64,000 nt of DNA, from NCBI GenBank assembly GCA_044432725.1, contig JAWXUL010000009.1:1-64000 (forward strand), read 5' to 3'. Numbering within the stretch: the first letter of the stretch is position 1; every line of letters begins with the position of its first letter. Position numbers and translations under genes: made by a program. The notes beneath the pieces are model-generated. The model made no database searches and was not told the origin of the DNA. It saw only the letters and a program-made list of their open reading frames with translations. Of the stretch, positions 61,377 to 64,000 are shown one piece after another. This stretch comes from JAWXUK01 sp044432725 (GTDB taxonomy: Bacteria; Bacillota; Clostridia; Oscillospirales; Oscillospiraceae).

Positions 61377-61405
61377 ATATTAGCATAAGCTAACTACTTT
61401 GTCAA
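61377..61405 (-). promoter_or_regulatory. Promoter with embedded DtxR/MntR-like operator, upstream of zip
   Basis: Minus strand TTGACA (61400-61405), 17-bp spacer, TAATAT (61377-61382). The palindrome TTAGC-ATAA-GCTAA (61380-61393) overlaps the -10 and spacer, the classic repressor position. The motif resembles iron/manganese boxes of DtxR-family regulators. Confidence 0.7.
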
Positions 61406-61408
61406 GGG

Positions 61409-61643
61409 TTTTTTCTTTATTTATTTACTTTTTTAAAATACTTTCCAACTTGGAAAATCCCTCCCTCTTTCCACAAAATCATACTTTATTTGTAAAAAAA
61501 CCAGTCAATTAGCAAGAAATCCATTACTTTTATTTGATAAAATAAGATATATTTAAAAGGACACAATCATTAATTGGATATATTGAACAAATAGATTTGT
61601 TCTTTGCTGTCTTTTTTCATTCATTTTGTGCGTTCAATAACCC
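61409..61643. other. AT-rich divergent spacer
   Basis: About 235 bp between the zip-side and metallothionein-side promoters. Very AT-rich, no reading frame with a ribosome site, no clear hairpin. I see nothing else in it. Confidence 0.5.
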
Positions 61644-61672
61644 TTGACATGATCAATTTTATCAGGTATAAT
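61644..61672 (+). promoter_or_regulatory. Consensus promoter of the cysteine-rich protein gene
   Basis: Perfect TTGACA (61644-61649), 17-bp spacer, perfect TATAAT (61667-61672). One of the strongest promoters in the window. Confidence 0.9.
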
Positions 61673-61684
61673 AACTTTAGATTA

Positions 61685-61702
61685 AACGATTGCTTAATCG
61701 TT
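61685..61702. promoter_or_regulatory. Candidate operator in the metallothionein 5' UTR
   Basis: AACGATT-GCTT-AATCGTT perfect inverted repeat starting about 12 bp after the -10 box, thus over the transcription start. AATCGTT recurs once in the leader of the CadC-type gene (62111-62117), suggesting the ArsR-family protein as regulator. Confidence 0.55.
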
Positions 61703-61733
61703 AGTTAAGAAAACACTGAAAGGAGATTATACT

Positions 61734-61913
61734 ATGAGTCAAACAAATTGTGGATGCTGCGATTGCGATACTACTACATTAGTAGCACATCAAGCAAACG
61801 ATTGTACTTGCACTTGTGATTGTCACGTAACAAACTGCACATGTTGCGACTGTGCACCTGAAGCACACGTAGCTGAAAATTGTGATTGCACTTGCGATTG
61901 TCACGCATCTTAA
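61734..61913 (+). CDS. Cysteine-rich metallothionein-like protein
   Basis: 59 residues with 16 Cys and 4 His (27% Cys), no aromatic residues. It is an internal duplication: residues 5-31 (NCGCCDC...CTCTCDCH) and 34-57 (NCTCCDC...CDCTCDCH), each half holding CxCCxC and CxCxCxC clusters plus two His. Strong AGGAG 8 bp before the ATG, perfect promoter and a perfect 12-bp terminator hairpin make it a real monocistronic gene. Cys density and CxC pattern fit thiolate cluster binding of Zn, Cd or Cu. It does not look like the SmtA/BmtA zinc-finger-containing metallothioneins, so it may be a new family. A cysteine-rich RiPP precursor is the alternative, but no radical-SAM enzyme is adjacent. Confidence 0.88.
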   Translation: MSQTNCGCCDCDTTTLVAHQANDCTCTCDCHVTNCTCCDCAPEAHVAENCDCTCDCHAS

Positions 61914-61941
61914 TGAGAATGGATTTAATATGTATTGCTTT

Positions 61942-61976
61942 ACAGCATAGCAGAATTCTGCTATGCTGTTATTTTA
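61942..61976 (+). terminator. Terminator of the metallothionein-like gene
   Basis: ACAGCATAGCAG/CTGCTATGCTGT perfect 12-bp stem with AATT loop, followed by TATTTTAT. Confidence 0.85.
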
Positions 61977-62039
61977 TCTTCTTGTCTGAAATTCTCCTTG
62001 ATGATCTTATCTATCTCATCAGTTTTGTCCCAGAATCCC

Positions 62040-62068
62040 TTGACAACTGGGCTGGATTCCTATAAAAT
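62040..62068 (+). promoter_or_regulatory. Promoter of the CadC-type regulator gene
   Basis: TTGACA (62040-62045), 17-bp spacer, TAAAAT (62063-62068). The ~140-base leader contains AGTAGAAA/TTTCTACT and GAAC-N6-GTTC symmetric elements. Confidence 0.7.
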
Positions 62069-62215
62069 GTATCTATATATTAAAGGAAGTAGAAAATTTC
62101 TACTGAACAGAATCGTTCTTGAACAGGAAAAGAGAAAAATCCAAAGGCTTTCTTTTTCTTTTTTTAGTGCGTTATCAGGATAAAACTCACAGAAGTGAAA
62201 AGAAATGAGGATTTT

Positions 62216-62587
62216 ATGGCAGAGATGGATGAAATGGAACTTTGTTGTCACGGAGATTACCAACACAACTTAGAACCACTAGAAACACCTAGCGAGGATG
62301 CCATTGGGCTTTTAGCTGATTTTTACAAAATTTTCGGGGACAAAACCCGAATTCGCATCTTATATCTTTTGAAAAATCAAGACTTATGTGTTTGTGATTT
62401 GGCTGAATGTTTGGGAATGACCAGCCCTGCAGTATCCCATCAATTGCGTATTCTGAAAACAAATCGCCTGATCAAATCAAAAAGACAGGGGAAATCTATG
62501 TTTTACAGCTTAGATGATCAACACATCCACGGTATTTTAAATGACGGCATGACCCATGTAGACGAAATGTCCCCCCAAAAAAGATAA
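62216..62587 (+). CDS. CadC/SmtB-type ArsR-family metal sensor
   Basis: 123 residues from ATG at 62216 (GAGG 5 bp upstream; a GTG 21 bp earlier is less likely). Winged helix with TSPAVSHQLRILKTNRL. Both known metal sites are kept: alpha-3N type with Cys58 and Cys60 (DLCVCDLA) plus N-terminal Cys10, Cys11, His12; and alpha-5 type with Asp101, His103, His114 and Glu117, the same numbers as in staphylococcal CadC. CadC senses Cd/Pb/Zn by the first site and SmtB senses Zn by the second. No cadA-type ATPase is adjacent; the likely target is the cysteine-rich protein gene 300 bp upstream and its own promoter. Confidence 0.93.
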   Translation: MAEMDEMELCCHGDYQHNLEPLETPSEDAIGLLADFYKIFGDKTRIRILYLLKNQDLCVCDLAECLGMTSPAVSHQLRILKTNRLIKSKRQGKSMFYSLDDQHIHGILNDGMTHVDEMSPQKR

Positions 62588-62653
62588 TTATTTACCACCA
62601 TGGAGATTTCCAGACATAGAGGAATAACTTTTACTGACAGAAAAAAATAAAAA

Positions 62654-62690
62654 AAGAATGGTATCAAACACTTGACACCATTCTTTTTTT
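62654..62690 (+). terminator. Terminator/operator hairpin after the CadC-type gene
   Basis: AAGAATGGTATCAA/TTGACACCATTCTT with one G-U pair and an ACAC loop, then TTTTT. Its right arm contains the -35 box of the next promoter. Confidence 0.7.
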
Positions 62691-62708
62691 ATGATATAGT
62701 GGTGTCAA
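62660..62708. promoter_or_regulatory. MarR-gene promoter flanked by three 8-bp operator half-sites
   Basis: Promoter TTGACA (62672-62677), 17-bp spacer, TATAGT (62695-62700). Half-sites GGTATCAA (62660-62667), TTGACACC (62672-62679) and GGTGTCAA (62701-62708) form two overlapping inverted repeats over -35 and the start site. MarR proteins commonly repress themselves this way. Confidence 0.7.
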
Positions 62709-62742
62709 GTAGTTGATTCCAAGTGAAAAGGGAGGTTCTTTT

Positions 62743-63237
62743 ATGACTGATGAAGTGATTTTGATGAAATTACTCAGCATAACCGAAGAAGTACGCCACA
62801 AAGAGCGTGATAAGTCCAAAAAATCCAGCAAAACCAAGAAAGAATCTGCCGAAAAAGTGGAAAAGAAAAATCGTCATAAATTTTCCCCTGTGGCACAAAA
62901 CACCCTCTGCTTGCTTCTGAAAGAAGGTGCGATGAATCAGAGAACCATCGCTAAAAATAACAAGGTCTCTGGCCAAGCAGTTTCTGATGTGATGAAAAAA
63001 CTGGAAGCACGAGAACTGATTACAAGGGAACAAGGAGAACTCAACAACGAAAATATCATCTCCTTAACAGAAAAAGGAAAAGAAAAAGCCATAGAATTAC
63101 AAGAAAAGTTGGCTCGAAAAGCAGAACAGTTATTGAAAGATTTTTCCCTAGAGCAACGGCAACAGCTCTTTTCTTACCTTGAAAAAATCGAAAAAAATTT
63201 AGAAATCTTACAAAAAGAAACACAAGAGGAAGTTTAA
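62743..63237 (+). CDS. MarR-family transcriptional regulator
   Basis: 164 residues from ATG at 62743 with GGGAGG ahead; an earlier in-frame start lacks a ribosome site. Lys-rich linker (residues 18-46, KSKKSSKTKKESAEKVEKK) is unusual for MarR and precedes the winged helix (NQRTIAKNNKVSGQAVSDVMKKLEARELI; wing around REQGELNNENIISLTEKG). C-terminal dimer helix. Directly abuts the ABC exporter gene, so probably a substrate-responsive repressor of it. Confidence 0.88.
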   Translation: MTDEVILMKLLSITEEVRHKERDKSKKSSKTKKESAEKVEKKNRHKFSPVAQNTLCLLLKEGAMNQRTIAKNNKVSGQAVSDVMKKLEARELITREQGELNNENIISLTEKGKEKAIELQEKLARKAEQLLKDFSLEQRQQLFSYLEKIEKNLEILQKETQEEV

Positions 63238-64000
63238 ATGTTTGAAAAATATTGCAAGCCACAATTTTGGTCAATTTGTGTCATCATCCTATTAAAAGTA
63301 ATCGGAACTGCAGGAGAATTACTCATCCCCATGGGCTTTGTCCACATGGTAGAAGAAATTGTCCCGAAAAATTCTGTATCTGCCCTGATTCAATGGGGAT
63401 TTCTCATGGTGGGTGTGGCATTGTCTGCAGGTCTCCTCAGCCTTTGGGTCTCGCACAAAAGCGTGAAATTTGGGGTGACTGTGGCACAACAAGTGCGACA
63501 AGATTTGTTTGAGAAAACCACCAAACTAGACTGTGAAAAAATGGATGCATTTGGTATTTCTTCCCTGACTTCACGTCTCACCATGGATGTATCTCTTTTA
63601 CAGAATTTTATTCAAAAATTGATGACAAAAGGTGTCAGAATGCTGATTATTTTCGTCGGCAGTTTGGCTTCTGTCACTGTAATTGACCCCAAATTAGCCT
63701 TTATACTCTTTTGCACCATTCCCTTTATTGGTATTACTGTATTTTTCACCACCAAAATTTCTTTTGTACGATTCAAAGAAACGAAAAAAACAAACGATAT
63801 GTTAACCAAAGTAATTCGTGACAATGTCATGGGGATTCGTGTGATCAAAGCCCTTTCTAAATCAGAATACGAAACATCACACTTTGAAGCTGTCAACCGA
63901 GACTTGGAGCATAAGAGCATCCACGCTGGGAAAGTCAACGTGGTGGGCTCCCCTTTTATGAATCTCATTGTGAATTTCGCCATGGTCGCAACCTTGCTTA
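63238..64000 (+). CDS. ABC exporter, membrane domain (partial, runs off the window)
   Basis: First 254 residues; the gene continues past the end. The ATG immediately follows the MarR stop. Type-IV exporter transmembrane domain with six-helix pattern; helices near residues 12-32, 55-75, 135-155 and 158-180 are visible, with the coupling region SLTSRLTMDVSLLQNFI and NDMLTKVIRDNVMGIRVIKA. Nucleotide-binding domain not yet reached. Such MarR-ABC pairs typically come with a second half-transporter and export drugs or peptides. Confidence 0.88.
   Translation, partial: MFEKYCKPQFWSICVIILLKVIGTAGELLIPMGFVHMVEEIVPKNSVSALIQWGFLMVGVALSAGLLSLWVSHKSVKFGVTVAQQVRQDLFEKTTKLDCEKMDAFGISSLTSRLTMDVSLLQNFIQKLMTKGVRMLIIFVGSLASVTVIDPKLAFILFCTIPFIGITVFFTTKISFVRFKETKKTNDMLTKVIRDNVMGIRVIKALSKSEYETSHFEAVNRDLEHKSIHAGKVNVVGSPFMNLIVNFAMVATLL

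Noticed and set aside
61734..61913. Cys-rich peptide as a SCIFF/ranthipeptide precursor
   Set aside because: No radical-SAM maturase or transporter beside it, the Cys pattern is a duplicated CxC cluster, and the neighbours are metal genes. Kept as an alternative only.

Overview
The window looks like the chromosome of a low-GC, spore-forming, Gram-positive member of the Clostridia. The evidence is the clostridial order rpmJ-infA-KOW protein-map-adk-secY inside the ribosomal cluster, the rplU-prp-rpmA-obg locus with a cleavable L27 N-terminus, the dipicolinate synthase pair dpaAB, SLH-domain cell-surface proteins with a CsaB-type pyruvyl transferase, and many near-consensus sigma-A promoters (TTGACA-17-TATAAT). 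Genus cannot be fixed from sequence reading alone. There are no tRNA, rRNA, CRISPR, prophage or insertion-sequence signals.

Layout. 1-2.2 kb: lspA, an RluD-type pseudouridine synthase and a small membrane protein. 2.3-9.7 kb (minus strand): a surface-polysaccharide operon, murJ-like flippase > O-antigen ligase-like protein > GT4 glycosyltransferase > two DUF4330-type membrane proteins > a glycosyltransferase fused to CsaB. 10-13 kb: a large secreted NAGPA/SLH/Big2/SH3b protein followed by a DtxR/MntR-type metal regulator. 13.5-16 kb: argF and convergent pyrB-pyrI. 16.1-17.6 kb: a small membrane protein and a Gfo/Idh/MocA oxidoreductase. 17.6-34.1 kb (minus): one ribosomal superoperon (S10-spc-alpha) running from a strong promoter at 34,055 to a terminator after rplQ; it carries several oddities (Asn/Gly-rich tail on S3, tandem repeat tail on L3, long structured gaps before rpsH and rplC). 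34.2-36.2 kb: a 666-residue coiled-coil protein with 13 eleven-residue repeats and a C-terminal helix-turn-helix. 36.4-41.3 kb: a complete branched-chain amino-acid ABC importer livKHMGF.

41.6-43.2 kb: dpaAB. 43.2-45.6 kb: rplU-prp-rpmA-obg. 45.7-47.5 kb: a WG-repeat/SLH surface protein. 47.6-51.3 kb: a three-gene peptidoglycan module (D-aspartate ligase-like ATP-grasp enzyme with a 21-histidine tail, Asp/Glu racemase, MurE-like ligase). 51.4-58.4 kb: a short AraC regulator, the multi-sugar ABC ATPase UgpC/MsmX, a membrane protein, a zinc-ribbon/leucine-rich-repeat protein, mutS2 and a membrane-anchored alpha/beta hydrolase. 58.5-60 kb: bacteriohemerythrin and a DUF4349 lipoprotein.

60.2-64 kb is the most interesting part: a ZIP metal transporter whose promoter contains a DtxR/MntR-like palindrome; a 59-residue, 16-cysteine, internally duplicated metallothionein-like protein (61,734-61,913) driven by a perfect consensus promoter and followed by a perfect inverted repeat in its 5' UTR; a CadC/SmtB-type ArsR sensor that keeps both the Cys-x-Cys site and the complete D-H-H-E alpha-5 site; then a MarR regulator and the start of an ABC exporter. 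I read this as a candidate metal storage and homeostasis locus. The metal regulator at 13.1 kb may belong to the same circuit through the palindromes in front of the ZIP gene.
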